Below are positions 16,809 through 26,313 of a stretch of DNA of 64,000 bases, piece by piece (position 1 is the first letter of the stretch; each line of letters begins with the position of its first letter). A program made the position numbers and the translations under genes. Origin of the DNA: Paeniglutamicibacter sulfureus (GTDB lineage: Bacteria > Actinomycetota > Actinomycetes > Actinomycetales > Micrococcaceae); contig NZ_JAULBL010000001.1 in assembly GCF_030512175.1 (NCBI RefSeq), positions 124,001-188,000 on the forward strand, in the 5' to 3' direction. A model generated the notes under the pieces. That model searched no databases. It was not told where the DNA came from and worked only from the letters and a program-made list of their open reading frames with translations.

Positions 16809-17471
16809 TTAGTCGGCCTGGGCCTTGATGGCCTCGAGCACGGCTGTCACCGTTTGCTCGAAGTCCATCTCCGAGGAGTCCACGGTGGCCACCCCGTCGG
16901 CGGCGACGTGGAAGTCCACCACCGTCGAGTCCTTGGCGTCGCGGACGAGCACCTGGGCCTGCAATTCGGCGTCCGACTGGGTTCCGCCGAGCTGCAGGCC
17001 GCGGCGGCGCAGGCGCGCCTCCTCGGAGGCGGTGAGCAGGATGCGGGCGTCGGCGTCCGGGGCCACCACGGTGGTGATGTCCCGGCCCTCGGCCACGATG
17101 CGTTCGTGCGCGGCAATGATGGCCCGCTGCCGTGCGACCAGCTCGGCCCGGGCGGCAAGGTTGGTGGCCACCGCAGATACGGCCTCGGAGACAAACGGTT
17201 CGCGGATCGCCTCGGTCACGTCGGTGCCGTGGATGGTGATGCGTTCCACGTCCGGATCGGTGGAGATGAACAAGTCGGCCGCCTTGACTGCGGCGGCAAC
17301 CGCCTCGGCGTCGGACAGGTCGGTGCCGGCATCCAGCGCGTGCCAGGTCACCGCGCGGTACATGGCGCCGGTGTCGAGGTAGGCGGCACCCAGACGGCGC
17401 GCCGTTTCCTTGGATACCGAGGACTTTCCGCTGCCCGAGGGGCCGTCGACTGCAACCGTGATTTTCCGCAT
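16809..17471 (-). CDS. cmk: cytidylate kinase
   Basis: This 220-residue kinase phosphorylates CMP and dCMP with ATP. The P-loop is VAVDGPSGSGKSSVSK at the N-terminus; YLDTGAMYRAVTW and the late GRDITTVVAPDADARILLTAS are characteristic. The start MRKITVAVDG at 17471 overlaps the tyrA stop as TAATG, with GGAAGG ten bases ahead. An in-frame ATG six codons upstream exists but lies inside tyrA and is less likely. Translational coupling with tyrA is probable. Confidence 0.95.
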   Translation of the reverse strand: MRKITVAVDGPSGSGKSSVSKETARRLGAAYLDTGAMYRAVTWHALDAGTDLSDAEAVAAAVKAADLFISTDPDVERITIHGTDVTEAIREPFVSEAVSAVATNLAARAELVARQRAIIAAHERIVAEGRDITTVVAPDADARILLTASEEARLRRRGLQLGGTQSDAELQAQVLVRDAKDSTVVDFHVAADGVATVDSSEMDFEQTVTAVLEAIKAQAD

Positions 17472-18574
17472 TACTGCACTACCTTCCATCCAAGTGCGCT
17501 GAGCACCGTGATCAATTCTTCCCGGCGTCCGGGGATGACGGAGATGTCTACCAGCCCGACCTGGTGCCCGGCGGAGTGTTCCATCCGCAGGTCTTCCATG
17601 TTGATCCCGGCGTTCCCGACGTCGGCCAGCAACCTGGCCACCTGCCCCGGCTTGTCCTTGACCGCGACGGTGACCAGGGCGAAGGCCTGCGGCGGCGCGC
17701 CGTGCTTGCCAGGGATCCTGGCCTGCCCGGCGTTGCCCTCCCCCATCAGCTGGGCGAGATCAAGCAGCGCACCGGGGGCCGAGGGATCCTCGAGCGTAGC
17801 GACAAGCCGCTGCAGGTCCTCTTGCATGCCGCGCAGGATCGGCACCAGGGCGCCGGCATTGTGGCTGAGGATCTGGATCCACAGCTTCGGGTCCGAGGCC
17901 GCGATCCGCGTGGTGTCGCGCAGCCCGTTCCCGGCAAGCGCCAGCGAATGCCCCGGCGCGTTCAGCAACCGGGAGGCAATCAGCGAGGAGGCCACCTGCG
18001 GGAAGTGCGAGATCAGTGCGACGGCCGCGTCGTGGTCGGCGGCATTCATCCGGGCGACCGTGGCCCCCAGGTCGATGGCCAGCGCCTCGGCGGTCTTCAC
18101 CGAGTCGCCGCGCGATCCGGCATGGGCACAGATCACCCACGGCATGGAGGTGAACAGTTCGCCGCGGGCAGCGGCCGGGCCGGAGCGCTCGCGCCCCGAC
18201 ATCGGGTGCGTGCCCACGTAGCGGCTCAGGTGTTCCTCGCCGATGCGCGGATCCGCCCGCACGGCCTCGAGGATCGAGCCCTTGACGGAGGCGATGTCCA
18301 CCACGGTTGACATCGGGAAGTCGAGAAGGGCCTGCGCCACGACCGCGGCGGTGACGTCCGGCGGGGCGCCGACGACGACCAGCTCGGGTGCCAGCGGGCG
18401 CCCGGGGACGTGAATGGTGCCCGCGCCGATGTCCTGCGCGACGATTTGTGCGCTGGGCGAGGGGTCGGCAAGCCAGACGTTCAGTCCGCGCTGGCTCAAC
18501 CCCAGCCCGACGCTGGTGCCCAGCAGCCCGGTGCCGATGACCAGAATCGGTCCGGCCAGGTGCGTGGTGGGCAT
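17471..18574 (-). CDS. tyrA: prephenate dehydrogenase
   Basis: This 367-residue NAD-dependent enzyme oxidises prephenate to 4-hydroxyphenylpyruvate in tyrosine synthesis. The Rossmann start is ILVIGTGLLGTSVGLGLSQRG, followed by THPMSGRERSGPAAA. A C-terminal ACT domain (about 290-367) with AVKDKPGQVARLLADVGNAG suggests allosteric control by an amino acid, probably tyrosine. It sits four bases behind rluB and overlaps cmk by one base, in the same tight operon. Confidence 0.93.
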   Translation of the reverse strand: MPTTHLAGPILVIGTGLLGTSVGLGLSQRGLNVWLADPSPSAQIVAQDIGAGTIHVPGRPLAPELVVVGAPPDVTAAVVAQALLDFPMSTVVDIASVKGSILEAVRADPRIGEEHLSRYVGTHPMSGRERSGPAAARGELFTSMPWVICAHAGSRGDSVKTAEALAIDLGATVARMNAADHDAAVALISHFPQVASSLIASRLLNAPGHSLALAGNGLRDTTRIAASDPKLWIQILSHNAGALVPILRGMQEDLQRLVATLEDPSAPGALLDLAQLMGEGNAGQARIPGKHGAPPQAFALVTVAVKDKPGQVARLLADVGNAGINMEDLRMEHSAGHQVGLVDISVIPGRREELITVLSALGWKVVQ

Positions 18575-18578
18575 GTGG

Positions 18579-19652
18579 CTACATCCCCACCATTGCCAGC
18601 AGGTGCCCGACTTCCTGGTTGCCCAGCGGGCGGATGGTGCCCTGCTTCTGGTCGCCCAGGCGGATCGGGCCGACCTGGACGCGGACCAGGCGGGTCACCG
18701 GGTGTCCTACCTCTTCGAAGAGACGGCGGACGATGCGGTTGCGGCCCGAGTGCAGGATGACTTCCACGAGCACGTGGCCCGGGGTGGAGTCGACCAGCTT
18801 GAAGGAATCGACCGACTGCCAGCCGTCCTCGAGCTTGATGCCCTTCTTCATCTGCGCGCCGATGCCGGCGGCCATCGGTCCGCGGACCTGCACGAGGTAG
18901 GTCTTGGGGACCTCGTAGGACGGGTGGGCCAGCCGGTTGGCGGCCTCGCCGTCATTGGTCAGGATCAGCAGGCCCTCGGTCTGGTAGTCGAGGCGCCCGA
19001 CGTGGAAGAGGCGCTCCTGGCCCTTCTTGCGGATGAAGTCAGAGATGCACTTGCGGCCCTCGGGGTCCTCCATGGTGGAGACGACGTTGCGCGGCTTGTT
19101 GAAGACGAAGTAGCGCATGTCGGCGTTCAGCTGCAGGCGCATGCCGTCCACGTGCACGGTGTCGCGCTCGGGGTCGATGCGGATGCCCGCCTCGGTGATC
19201 AGCACGCCGTTGACCTCGACGCGGCCGTTGGCGATCATTTCCTCACAGACGCGGCGCGAGGCCACACCCGCGTTGGCCATGACCTTCTGCAGGCGCACGC
19301 CCTCGAGATCGGAGTGGGCGGCGGCTGCCTGGGCCCGCTGCGTGGGCTTGGTGCGCTCGGTGTTGACCGGGCCGAGGTTCTTGCCGAAGCGTTCCTTGCC
19401 GAAGGCCTGGGGACCGGTGTACTTCTTCTTGCCCGGGGCACCCGACTTCTTGGACTGCTTGGGTCCGCCGTGTGCCTTGGACCAGGATCCGGCAGATGAC
19501 TCGTTGCCGCCTTCGGAGCCCGGGCGCGGGTTTGACGAGCGTGGATTTTGGTTGGAACGGCCAGCACCGGTTGCTCCTCGGCCGCGGCCGTTGCCGGAGC
19601 CGGAGCCTTGTGGGCGCTGGTTGCCGCGGCCTGGGCGGGATCCCTGGTTCAT
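18579..19652 (-). CDS. rluB: 23S rRNA pseudouridine synthase (RluB type)
   Basis: This 357-residue protein starts with about 110 low-complexity residues rich in Gly, Asn, Arg and Ser. An S4 RNA-binding domain with VRLQKVMANAGVASRRVCEE comes next. The RsuA/RluB catalytic domain follows, with the aspartate in GRLDYQTEGLLILTNDGE and the late SGRNRIVRRLFEEVGHPV. It isomerises uridine to pseudouridine, probably in 23S rRNA helix 89-90 as RluB does. AAGGAC precedes the ATG. The disordered basic N-terminus is longer than in enterobacterial RluB and may add RNA affinity. Confidence 0.93.
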   Translation of the reverse strand: MNQGSRPGRGNQRPQGSGSGNGRGRGATGAGRSNQNPRSSNPRPGSEGGNESSAGSWSKAHGGPKQSKKSGAPGKKKYTGPQAFGKERFGKNLGPVNTERTKPTQRAQAAAAHSDLEGVRLQKVMANAGVASRRVCEEMIANGRVEVNGVLITEAGIRIDPERDTVHVDGMRLQLNADMRYFVFNKPRNVVSTMEDPEGRKCISDFIRKKGQERLFHVGRLDYQTEGLLILTNDGEAANRLAHPSYEVPKTYLVQVRGPMAAGIGAQMKKGIKLEDGWQSVDSFKLVDSTPGHVLVEVILHSGRNRIVRRLFEEVGHPVTRLVRVQVGPIRLGDQKQGTIRPLGNQEVGHLLAMVGM

Positions 19653-19682
19653 GATCTGTCCTTATGTTGTTTCGTGGTTCGC

Positions 19683-20312
19683 CTATTGCCAGGGCGAATC
19701 AACGTCATAGTCGTCGATGTCACCCACTCCGGGAAGATGCGGGGAGAGCCTGGGCAGCTCGGAAACGCTGCCCAATCCCAATCTTTCCAGAAAGTACGAG
19801 GTGGTCTGATACAACGTGGCACCACTTTCACCGTCGTCGGGTGCTTCGTGGATCAGCCCGCGCGTCAGGAGTGTGCGCACCACCGAATCGACGTTGACCC
19901 CGCGAATCGCCGCGATCCTGCCGCGGGAAACCGGTTGCCGGTAGGCGATCACTGCCAAAGTCTCCAGCGCTGCCTGGGTAAGTCTTGCCGTTTGGCCGTC
20001 GATGACGAAGCGTGAAACGAAGGGAGCAAAATCACGTCGGGAGAAGATGCGCCAGCCGCCGGCCAATTCACGCAGCTCAAAACCGCGTGGTGTATCCCCA
20101 CCATCATACTGTGCCCGCAGCTTTTCAAGGGCCGCTGTGACGCGTTCCTCACTGACCTCAAGCACCTGCGCGAGGTGGCCGGCGGCGATGGGCTCGTCGA
20201 TCACCATCAGCACCGCCTCGATGCCGGCTTCCAGCCCCCCGGGCAGTGCGTCTATTGCCGACCCGGCGGCTTCGGGAAGCCCCCCGGCGGCAGGTGTGGC
20301 GGTGTGGTTCAT
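19683..20312 (-). CDS. scpB: segregation and condensation protein B
   Basis: This 209-residue winged-helix protein is a partner of ScpA and SMC in the condensin complex that compacts chromosomes. Characteristic stretches are GLEAGIEAVLMVIDEPI and LETLAVIAYRQPVSRGRIAAIRGV. A Gly-rich ribosome-binding site precedes the ATG, which overlaps the scpA stop as ATGA. It is followed by rluB 30 bases downstream. Family length is normal. Confidence 0.95.
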   Translation of the reverse strand: MNHTATPAAGGLPEAAGSAIDALPGGLEAGIEAVLMVIDEPIAAGHLAQVLEVSEERVTAALEKLRAQYDGGDTPRGFELRELAGGWRIFSRRDFAPFVSRFVIDGQTARLTQAALETLAVIAYRQPVSRGRIAAIRGVNVDSVVRTLLTRGLIHEAPDDGESGATLYQTTSYFLERLGLGSVSELPRLSPHLPGVGDIDDYDVDSPWQ

Positions 20313-21223
20313 GGATTTCCCCCCTGCGGGTCTGGTGCCAACGTGGTGGATGTCTCGGACGGTTCAGCGGCCACGGGTTCGTATTCCTCTTTCAGCGCGG
20401 CAGGGTCCCAGTCCGCATCGGGTTCAAGCCAGCGCACGTTCAGCGCATCCAGCGGCGCATCCTGGGAAAAGGCGATCACCCGTTCGCGATACATTTCCAG
20501 CAGCGCCAGGAAGCGGGCCACGACCTCCAGGTGGCTTGCCGCGTCGGCGACCAGCGCGGTGAAGCTCAGCGAGCGGTGTTCCTTCAGCAGTGCTGCCAGG
20601 ATGCCTGCCTGCTCGCGCACCGACACGGTGCCGCCGTGCAGGTGCCCGGTCCCGACCTCGGTGGGTGCCGGTGCCTTGGGTGCCAGGGCTGCGGCGGCCA
20701 GCTGCGCCAGCGCCTCGGGGCTGGTCTTGAAGACCAGTTCGGGAAGCAGCGCGGCGAAGTGCGCCTCCAGGCCCGCCTGCCGCGGGAAGCTGGTGGCTTC
20801 CTCGTGCAGCTTCCCGGCGATCCAGCCGGCGGCGTGCTTGAACGCCTTGTACTGCAGCAGCCGGGCGAAGAGCAGGTCGCGGGCCTCAAGCAGGGCCATG
20901 TCCTCGTCGTTTTCCGTCTCGCTGCCCGGCAGCAGGCGTGCCGCCTTCAGGTCAAGCAGCGTGGAGGCGATGACCAGGAACTCGGTGGTCTCATCCAGCG
21001 CCTTGGACCCCGGCCGGGCCTGGAGCAGCTTCAGGTAGGCGATGAATTCGTCGGTGACCTCTGCCATGGCGATCTGGGTGATATCCATTTCGCGCTTGGC
21101 TATCAGCGAGAGCAGCAGGTCGAAGGGGCCGGAAAAGTTTTCCAGCGAAACCCGAAAACCACCGGCCGAATCGTCTGGGACGACTCTGCCGGTGGCGGTG
21201 GTTTCGGCGGCGGGTGCCGTCAT
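20309..21223 (-). CDS. scpA: segregation and condensation protein A
   Basis: This 304-residue kleisin bridges the SMC heads. The N-terminal motif FRVSLENFSGPFDLLLSLIAKREMDI is shortened here to its recognisable core FSGPFDLLLSLI. The C-terminal winged helix that binds the SMC cap is VVARFLALLEMYRERVIAFS. About 22 Thr/Ala-rich residues precede the conserved start. The ATG overlaps the parA stop as TAATG. Order parA-scpA-scpB-rluB is standard in actinobacteria. Confidence 0.95.
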   Translation of the reverse strand: MTAPAAETTATGRVVPDDSAGGFRVSLENFSGPFDLLLSLIAKREMDITQIAMAEVTDEFIAYLKLLQARPGSKALDETTEFLVIASTLLDLKAARLLPGSETENDEDMALLEARDLLFARLLQYKAFKHAAGWIAGKLHEEATSFPRQAGLEAHFAALLPELVFKTSPEALAQLAAAALAPKAPAPTEVGTGHLHGGTVSVREQAGILAALLKEHRSLSFTALVADAASHLEVVARFLALLEMYRERVIAFSQDAPLDALNVRWLEPDADWDPAALKEEYEPVAAEPSETSTTLAPDPQGGNP

Positions 21224-22119
21224 TACGGGGCGCCGCCACGGGAGATCAGTTCCCTGGCGAGCTGGCGGTAGGCCTCGGCACCCGGGTGCGTGGTGGCGTA
21301 GCTGGTGATGGGTTCGGCAGCAACGTTGGCGTCGGCGAACTTGATGGTCCGGCGGATGACCGTCTCGAAGACGGTGTCCCCGAAGGCCTCGACCAGCCGG
21401 CCGACGACCTCGCGGCCGTGCAGCGTGCGCGGGTCGTACATGGTGGCCAGCACGCCGTCGATGGCCAGGGCGGGGTTCAGCCGGTCCTGGACCTTCTCGA
21501 TGGTCTCCACCAGCAGGGCCACGGCACGCAGTGCGAAGAACTCGGCGGTCAGCGGGATGATCACGCCGTGGGCGGCCGTCAGCGCGTTGACGGTCAGCAG
21601 GCCCAGCGAGGGCTGGCAGTCGATGAGCACGATGTCGTAGTCATCGGTCACCGAGCGCAGGGCACGTTCCAGGACCTGTTCGCGGGCGACTTCGTTGACC
21701 AGCTGCACCTCGGCGGCGGAGAGGTCGATGTTGGCCGGCAGCAGGTCGACGTTCTCGACGTCGGTGGACAGGATGGCGTCGCGGATCTCGGTCTTGCGAT
21801 CCATCAGCACGTTGTAGACGGTGACGTCGAGTTCGTGCGGGTTGGTGCCGAAGCCAGCGGACAGGGCGCCCTGTGGGTCGAAGTCGACCAGCAGCACCTT
21901 GCGCCCGTATTCGGCCAGGGCCGCCGCGAGGTTGATGGTGGAGGTCGTCTTGCCGACGCCGCCCTTTTGGTTGACCATGGCGATCACGCGGGCCGGGCCG
22001 TGGGATTCCAGTGGCTGCGGCTCGGGGAAAATCGTCATCGGGCGCCCGGTGGGCCCCATGGGGGTGGGCTCCTTGAGCAACCCCACGCCTCGCGCCTTGC
22101 TGCCCTGTTCCTCGCTCAC
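21223..22119 (-). CDS. ParA/Soj-family chromosome partitioning ATPase
   Basis: This roughly 298-residue ATPase contains AMVNQKGGVGKTTSTINLA, the A' motif VLLVDFDPQGALSAGFG and the B motif IVLIDCQPSLGLLTVNAL. It belongs to the ParA associated with ScpAB. The frame opens at 22203, but a GTG at 22119 (VSEEQGSKARG) behind GGAAGC is a more plausible start, and an ATG 20 codons later is a third option. It heads the scpA-scpB-rluB-tyrA-cmk run. It lacks a ParB gene beside it; the chromosomal parAB pair near the origin is expected elsewhere. Confidence 0.93.
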   Translation of the reverse strand: MSEEQGSKARGVGLLKEPTPMGPTGRPMTIFPEPQPLESHGPARVIAMVNQKGGVGKTTSTINLAAALAEYGRKVLLVDFDPQGALSAGFGTNPHELDVTVYNVLMDRKTEIRDAILSTDVENVDLLPANIDLSAAEVQLVNEVAREQVLERALRSVTDDYDIVLIDCQPSLGLLTVNALTAAHGVIIPLTAEFFALRAVALLVETIEKVQDRLNPALAIDGVLATMYDPRTLHGREVVGRLVEAFGDTVFETVIRRTIKFADANVAAEPITSYATTHPGAEAYRQLARELISRGGAP

Positions 22120-22271
22120 GGTATGAACCACGCTTCCGTTCGTTGTGCGATCTGGTTGACTACTTGTTTCAAGGGTATAGGTTGTGCACCGGCCTTTGCC
22201 CAACCAGCGTCACGGCGAGCCTTTACCTTGAAGTTGAAGTCCAACGTTGGGTTTTGTGCCGGACGCACCAA

Positions 22272-22303
22272 CGCCAGGGCCCCGGATGCGGGAGTCCCTG
22301 GCG
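22272..22303 (-). terminator. possible terminator of dctA
   Basis: CGCCAGGG (22272-22279) pairs with CCCTGGCG (22296-22303), starting 34 bases after the dctA stop on the minus strand. There is no T-run, so confidence is limited. Confidence 0.45.
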
Positions 22304-22336
22304 CTGGAACCGGGTGCCGCGGAAGCGGCGCCGGTG

Positions 22337-23653
22337 TTAGTGCTCGTTGGCGGTCAGCGAGAGCTCGTCGAAGGGACGGTCCCCGGCAAGCACCGAGCGC
22401 GCCTGCTCCATGTCGATTTCCTTGGTCCACTTGCCGATCAGCAGCGTGGCGACAGCGTTTCCGGTGAAGTTGGTCAGTGCGCGGGCCTCGGACATGAACT
22501 TGTCGATGCCCACGATCACGCCCATGCCGTCAAGCAGTTCCGGGCGGTGCGACTGCAGTCCGGCCGCCAGCGTTGCCAGGCCGGCGCCGGTGACCCCGGC
22601 GGCGCCCTTGGAGGCGACGATCATGAAGACCAACAGGGAGATCTGCTCGCCGATGTTCATCGGCATGCCCATGGCGGTGGAAACGAACAATGCGCTCATG
22701 GTCAGGTAGATCGCGGTGCCGTCGAGGTTGAAGGAGTAGCCGGTGGGAACCGTGATGCCCACGACCGGCTTGGAGACGCCCACGTGTTCCATCTTGGCGA
22801 TCAAGCGCGGCAGGGCGGACTCGGAGGAGGAGGTGGAGAAGATCAGCAGGTATTCGCGGGCCAGGTACTTCATCAGCGCGAAGATATTCAGGCCGGTCAC
22901 GGCGCGCAGCAGCGAGCCGAGGATCACGATGATGAACAGGGCACAGGTGACGTAGAAGGCGCCCATGAGGATGGCCATGGAGCCGATGGCTGCCCAGCCG
23001 GTGGCGCCGACGACCGCGGCGATGGCGCCGAAGGCGCCGATCGGGGCGGCCCACATGATCATCATCATCAGGCGGAAGACCACGGCCTGGATGTTCTTGA
23101 TGGCACCGAGCACCGGCTCGCCGCTCTTGCCCATGGACTGCAGGGCGAAGCCCACGAAGAGCGCCAGGACCAGGGTCGGCAGCACCGGGATGTCGCCCGG
23201 GATCAGCTCGAGCAGGAACTTGACGGTGGCGTTTTCGGCTCCGCCGGCGGCACCTTCATAGGGCTGCAGCTGCAGGCCGGAGCCCGGGTGGACCAGGTTG
23301 CCGACGAACAGGCCGATGGCCAGGGCGAAGGTGGACATGGTGATGAAGTAGAGCAGCGCGAGCCCGCCGACCTTGCCGACCGTGGCGGCCTTGGCGATCG
23401 AGCCGATGCCCAGCACGATGGTGCAGAAGATGACAGGTGCGATGATCATCTTGATCAGGGCGACGAAACCGGTGCCCAGCGGCTTGAGCGCCTTGCCGAG
23501 GTCCGGGGCCACCAGGCCGATGGTGGCGCCGGCGACCACGGCTACGATCACCATGATGTACAGCCAGTGGGTGCGGTCCTTCTTGAGAGGTGGTTCCTGG
23601 TTCCCGATGGGGTCCCGGTCCAGGACTCCGCTCGATGCCGGCGTCGTTGCCAT
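22337..23653 (-). CDS. dctA: C4-dicarboxylate transporter DctA (DAACS family)
   Basis: This 438-residue, probably trimeric, inner-membrane cation symporter takes up succinate, fumarate and malate. Eight helices and two re-entrant loops are expected. The serine-rich hairpin STSSSESALPRLI, the motif GYSFNLDGTAIYLTM and the late SEARALTNFTGNAVATL are DAACS hallmarks. AAGGAG precedes the ATG. It is divergent from a CitA/DcuS-type sensor kinase, with about 200 bases between the starts, the usual layout for a dicarboxylate-induced transporter. Confidence 0.95.
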   Translation of the reverse strand: MATTPASSGVLDRDPIGNQEPPLKKDRTHWLYIMVIVAVVAGATIGLVAPDLGKALKPLGTGFVALIKMIIAPVIFCTIVLGIGSIAKAATVGKVGGLALLYFITMSTFALAIGLFVGNLVHPGSGLQLQPYEGAAGGAENATVKFLLELIPGDIPVLPTLVLALFVGFALQSMGKSGEPVLGAIKNIQAVVFRLMMMIMWAAPIGAFGAIAAVVGATGWAAIGSMAILMGAFYVTCALFIIVILGSLLRAVTGLNIFALMKYLAREYLLIFSTSSSESALPRLIAKMEHVGVSKPVVGITVPTGYSFNLDGTAIYLTMSALFVSTAMGMPMNIGEQISLLVFMIVASKGAAGVTGAGLATLAAGLQSHRPELLDGMGVIVGIDKFMSEARALTNFTGNAVATLLIGKWTKEIDMEQARSVLAGDRPFDELSLTANEH

Positions 23654-23852
23654 GATGGCTCCTTCTGGAAAATGTTGCTTCGGTGTGGGGTGGCGGCGAT
23701 TGGATGCGCCGTGAGCTCTTCATCCATGGTGGGGCCCGGAGTGATCGAGATCTCTCTTGTGTTCATAATGGTCATGGCGGGTTTGTTGACGTGCCACCCT
23801 TGAGGTGCGCGTTGCGCGCCACCGAGGAACCACACGAAGGGGGAAGCCGCCC

Positions 23853-25544
23853 ATGCCAGCAGCCGATCGCCGCTCCCCCGCCGCGCATCCGCGCGGCCGC
23901 GGCCCGTATTCGCTGGCCGCCCGCATCTTCGTCGCGCAGCTGGCGCTGGTGGCGCTGGTGGTGTCGGTGGTCAGCGCCGCGGGCTACCTCAATGCCCGCG
24001 CCCAGGCACACGATTTCGCCGCCAAGCGGGTGCTATCCGTCGCCGAGACGCTCTCGCACGATCCGTTCGTGATCGACGGGGTGCAGCTTCCCGACCCGTC
24101 GGTGGCGCTGCAACCCTTTGCGGCGCAAATCCTGGAACACGCCCAGGTGGATTTCGTGACCATCATGGACACCGACCGCACCCGCTACACCCACCCCACC
24201 CCAAGCGAGATCGGGCGCAAGTACGTAGGCAGCGTCGAGCGGGCCCTGGCCGGGGACAGCCAGGTGGAGGACTATCCCGGCACTTTGGGCCCCTCGGTGC
24301 GAGCCATCGCCCCGATCCGCGGTCCCGGCGGAAACGTGATCGCGATGGTCTCGGTGGGCGTGACCCTGCAGTCCCTGAGTGTCACCCAGGCAGCCCTCAT
24401 TCCCGCCACGCTGCTGGTGGGGCTGCTGGCGGTGGGCCTCGGGGGCGTGTTCACCTATGCACTGTCCCGCTACCTGCGCCGCGCCACCCTGGGCTACGGC
24501 CCGGAGGAGCTGCGCCGGCTCTACGCCTATTACTTTTCCGCGCTGCATTCGCTGCGCGAGGGGCTGGTCCTGGTGGATGCCAAGGGCCGGCTGGTGCTCT
24601 ACAACGACCAGGCCGCCCAGCTGCTGGGCCTGCCGCCCGCCGGTTCGCTGCGCCCGCTGCCGGTGGTGCAGGTGGGGCTGCCGGAAACGGTTGCCGAGCT
24701 CTTTGCCTCGGGCCGGCGCGCCACCGACGAGATCCACCTGACCCAGAACCGGGTGCTGGTGATTTCCCAGCAGAACGCCGAGCAGCCCGATTCGGATCCC
24801 GGGGCGCGGGTGCGCTGGACGCTGCGCCGCAAGCAGGTGGAGAGCTCGCTGGGCACCGTGGCGACGCTGCGCGACCACACCGAGGTCCAGGCGCTGACCG
24901 GGCAGCTCGAGTCCCTCACCACGCTCACCGAGGCGCTGCGCGCCCAGACCCACGAGCACGCCAACCGGCTGCACACCGTGGCCACGCTCATCGAGCTGGG
25001 CCGGGAGCGCGAGGCGCTGGAGTTCGCGGTGGCGGACCGGCAGGAGTCCCAGCGGCTCACCGACGAGTTCGTGCAGGCGGTCGACGAGCCGTACCTGACT
25101 TCGCTGCTGGTGGGCAAGGCCGCGCAGGCCCACGAACGCGGCATCACGCTGACCTTCTCCGCCTCGGGGCACCTGCCCGCCGGCGCGCTGGATGCCAGGG
25201 ACCTGGTGACGATCACCGGGAACCTTTTGGACAACGCCTTCGATGCCGCGGCAGGCTCGGAGCAGCGCCGCGTCTGGGCCGACTTCGCCGCCGACGACGA
25301 CTCGGTGGTGGTCTCGGTCGCCGATTCCGGGCCAGGCGTCGACCCGGATTTGCTCGACGAGTACTTTCGGCTGGGCGTTTCCTCCAAGCCGGTGGCCGCG
25401 GGCAGCGGGTCGCGCGGGCTGGGACTGGCGCTGGTGCGCCAGGCGGTCGCACGCCTGGGCGGGTCCCTGGAAGTGGATAATGATGCCGGGGCCATTTTCA
25501 CCGTGACGCTGCCGCTCTCCCGGCCGGCGCGTTCCGCGCCTTAG
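23853..25544 (+). CDS. CitA/DcuS-type sensor histidine kinase
   Basis: This 563-residue membrane sensor has a first helix at about residues 22-45 and a periplasmic PAS domain containing THPTPSEIGRKYVG, the family's ligand-sensing signature. A second helix (about 180-205) and a cytoplasmic PAS segment follow. The dimerisation/phosphoacceptor box is QTHEHANRLHTVATL (histidines near 367-369), and the ATPase domain has DNAFDA, DSGPGVD and GLGLALV. It probably senses C4-dicarboxylates or citrate and controls divergent dctA. AAGGGGGA precedes the ATG at 23853; the frame to 23805 is spurious. The response-regulator gene follows at 49 bases. Confidence 0.92.
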   Translation: MPAADRRSPAAHPRGRGPYSLAARIFVAQLALVALVVSVVSAAGYLNARAQAHDFAAKRVLSVAETLSHDPFVIDGVQLPDPSVALQPFAAQILEHAQVDFVTIMDTDRTRYTHPTPSEIGRKYVGSVERALAGDSQVEDYPGTLGPSVRAIAPIRGPGGNVIAMVSVGVTLQSLSVTQAALIPATLLVGLLAVGLGGVFTYALSRYLRRATLGYGPEELRRLYAYYFSALHSLREGLVLVDAKGRLVLYNDQAAQLLGLPPAGSLRPLPVVQVGLPETVAELFASGRRATDEIHLTQNRVLVISQQNAEQPDSDPGARVRWTLRRKQVESSLGTVATLRDHTEVQALTGQLESLTTLTEALRAQTHEHANRLHTVATLIELGREREALEFAVADRQESQRLTDEFVQAVDEPYLTSLLVGKAAQAHERGITLTFSASGHLPAGALDARDLVTITGNLLDNAFDAAAGSEQRRVWADFAADDDSVVVSVADSGPGVDPDLLDEYFRLGVSSKPVAAGSGSRGLGLALVRQAVARLGGSLEVDNDAGAIFTVTLPLSRPARSAP

Positions 25545-25593
25545 GCCGCCGGCACCCGCCCCACACCAAGACCCCCCCAGGAAGCACAGGTAC

Positions 25594-26304
25594 ATGGATC
25601 CGCACAGAGACCTCCGCGTTCTCGTGGTTGACGACGAGGCCACCACCGCCGCTGCGCACGCCAAGTACGTCGCCCGCGTCCCCGGCTTCCAGGTGCAGGC
25701 CATTGCGCACAGCGGCCAGGAGGCCTTCGCAGCCCTGGATGCGGCCCAGGAGGCCGGCACGCCCATCGACCTGGTGCTGCTGGACATGAACCTGCCCGAC
25801 TTGCACGGATTGGACGTGGCCCGGCGGGTGCGCGGACGCGGCAACACCGTGGACATCATCGCGATCACCGCGATCCGGGACCTGAACGTGGTGCGCACCG
25901 CCATCTCCGCGGGCGTGACCCAATACCTGATCAAGCCCTTCGGCTTTGCCGCGTTTTCCGAGAAACTCGAAAACTACCGGATGTTCCGCTTCAACCTGGG
26001 CACCACCGGCCAGTCGGCCTCCCAGGAGTCAATCGACAACGCCTTTGCCGCTCTGCGTTCGGTCGGCCCGGCCCCGCTGCCCAAGGGGCTGATCACCGAG
26101 ACCCTCGGCGCCATCGCCGAGGCGCTTCGCTCGGCGAGCGCGGCACTCTCGGCCACCGAGGTATCAGAATTGCTGGACCTCTCCCGCGTCACCGCACGTC
26201 GCTACCTGGAGCACCTGGCAGAGACCGGGCAGGCCGCCAAGGCCCCGCGGCACGGGACCCGGGGGCGCCCGGAGAACGAATACCGCTGGCGCCCCAGGGC
26301 GTAG
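25594..26304 (+). CDS. CitB/DcuR-type response regulator
   Basis: This 236-residue protein has a receiver domain with the acidic pair DD at residues 13-14, phosphoacceptor Asp64 in VLLDMNLPD and the lysine of IKPFG. The C-terminal HTH contains SATEVSELLDLSRVTARRYL. It is the partner of the kinase immediately upstream and should activate dctA. Its stop is nine bases from the stop of convergent prpE, with no clear terminator between them. Confidence 0.93.
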   Translation: MDPHRDLRVLVVDDEATTAAAHAKYVARVPGFQVQAIAHSGQEAFAALDAAQEAGTPIDLVLLDMNLPDLHGLDVARRVRGRGNTVDIIAITAIRDLNVVRTAISAGVTQYLIKPFGFAAFSEKLENYRMFRFNLGTTGQSASQESIDNAFAALRSVGPAPLPKGLITETLGAIAEALRSASAALSATEVSELLDLSRVTARRYLEHLAETGQAAKAPRHGTRGRPENEYRWRPRA

Positions 26305-26313
26305 CCCCCTGGC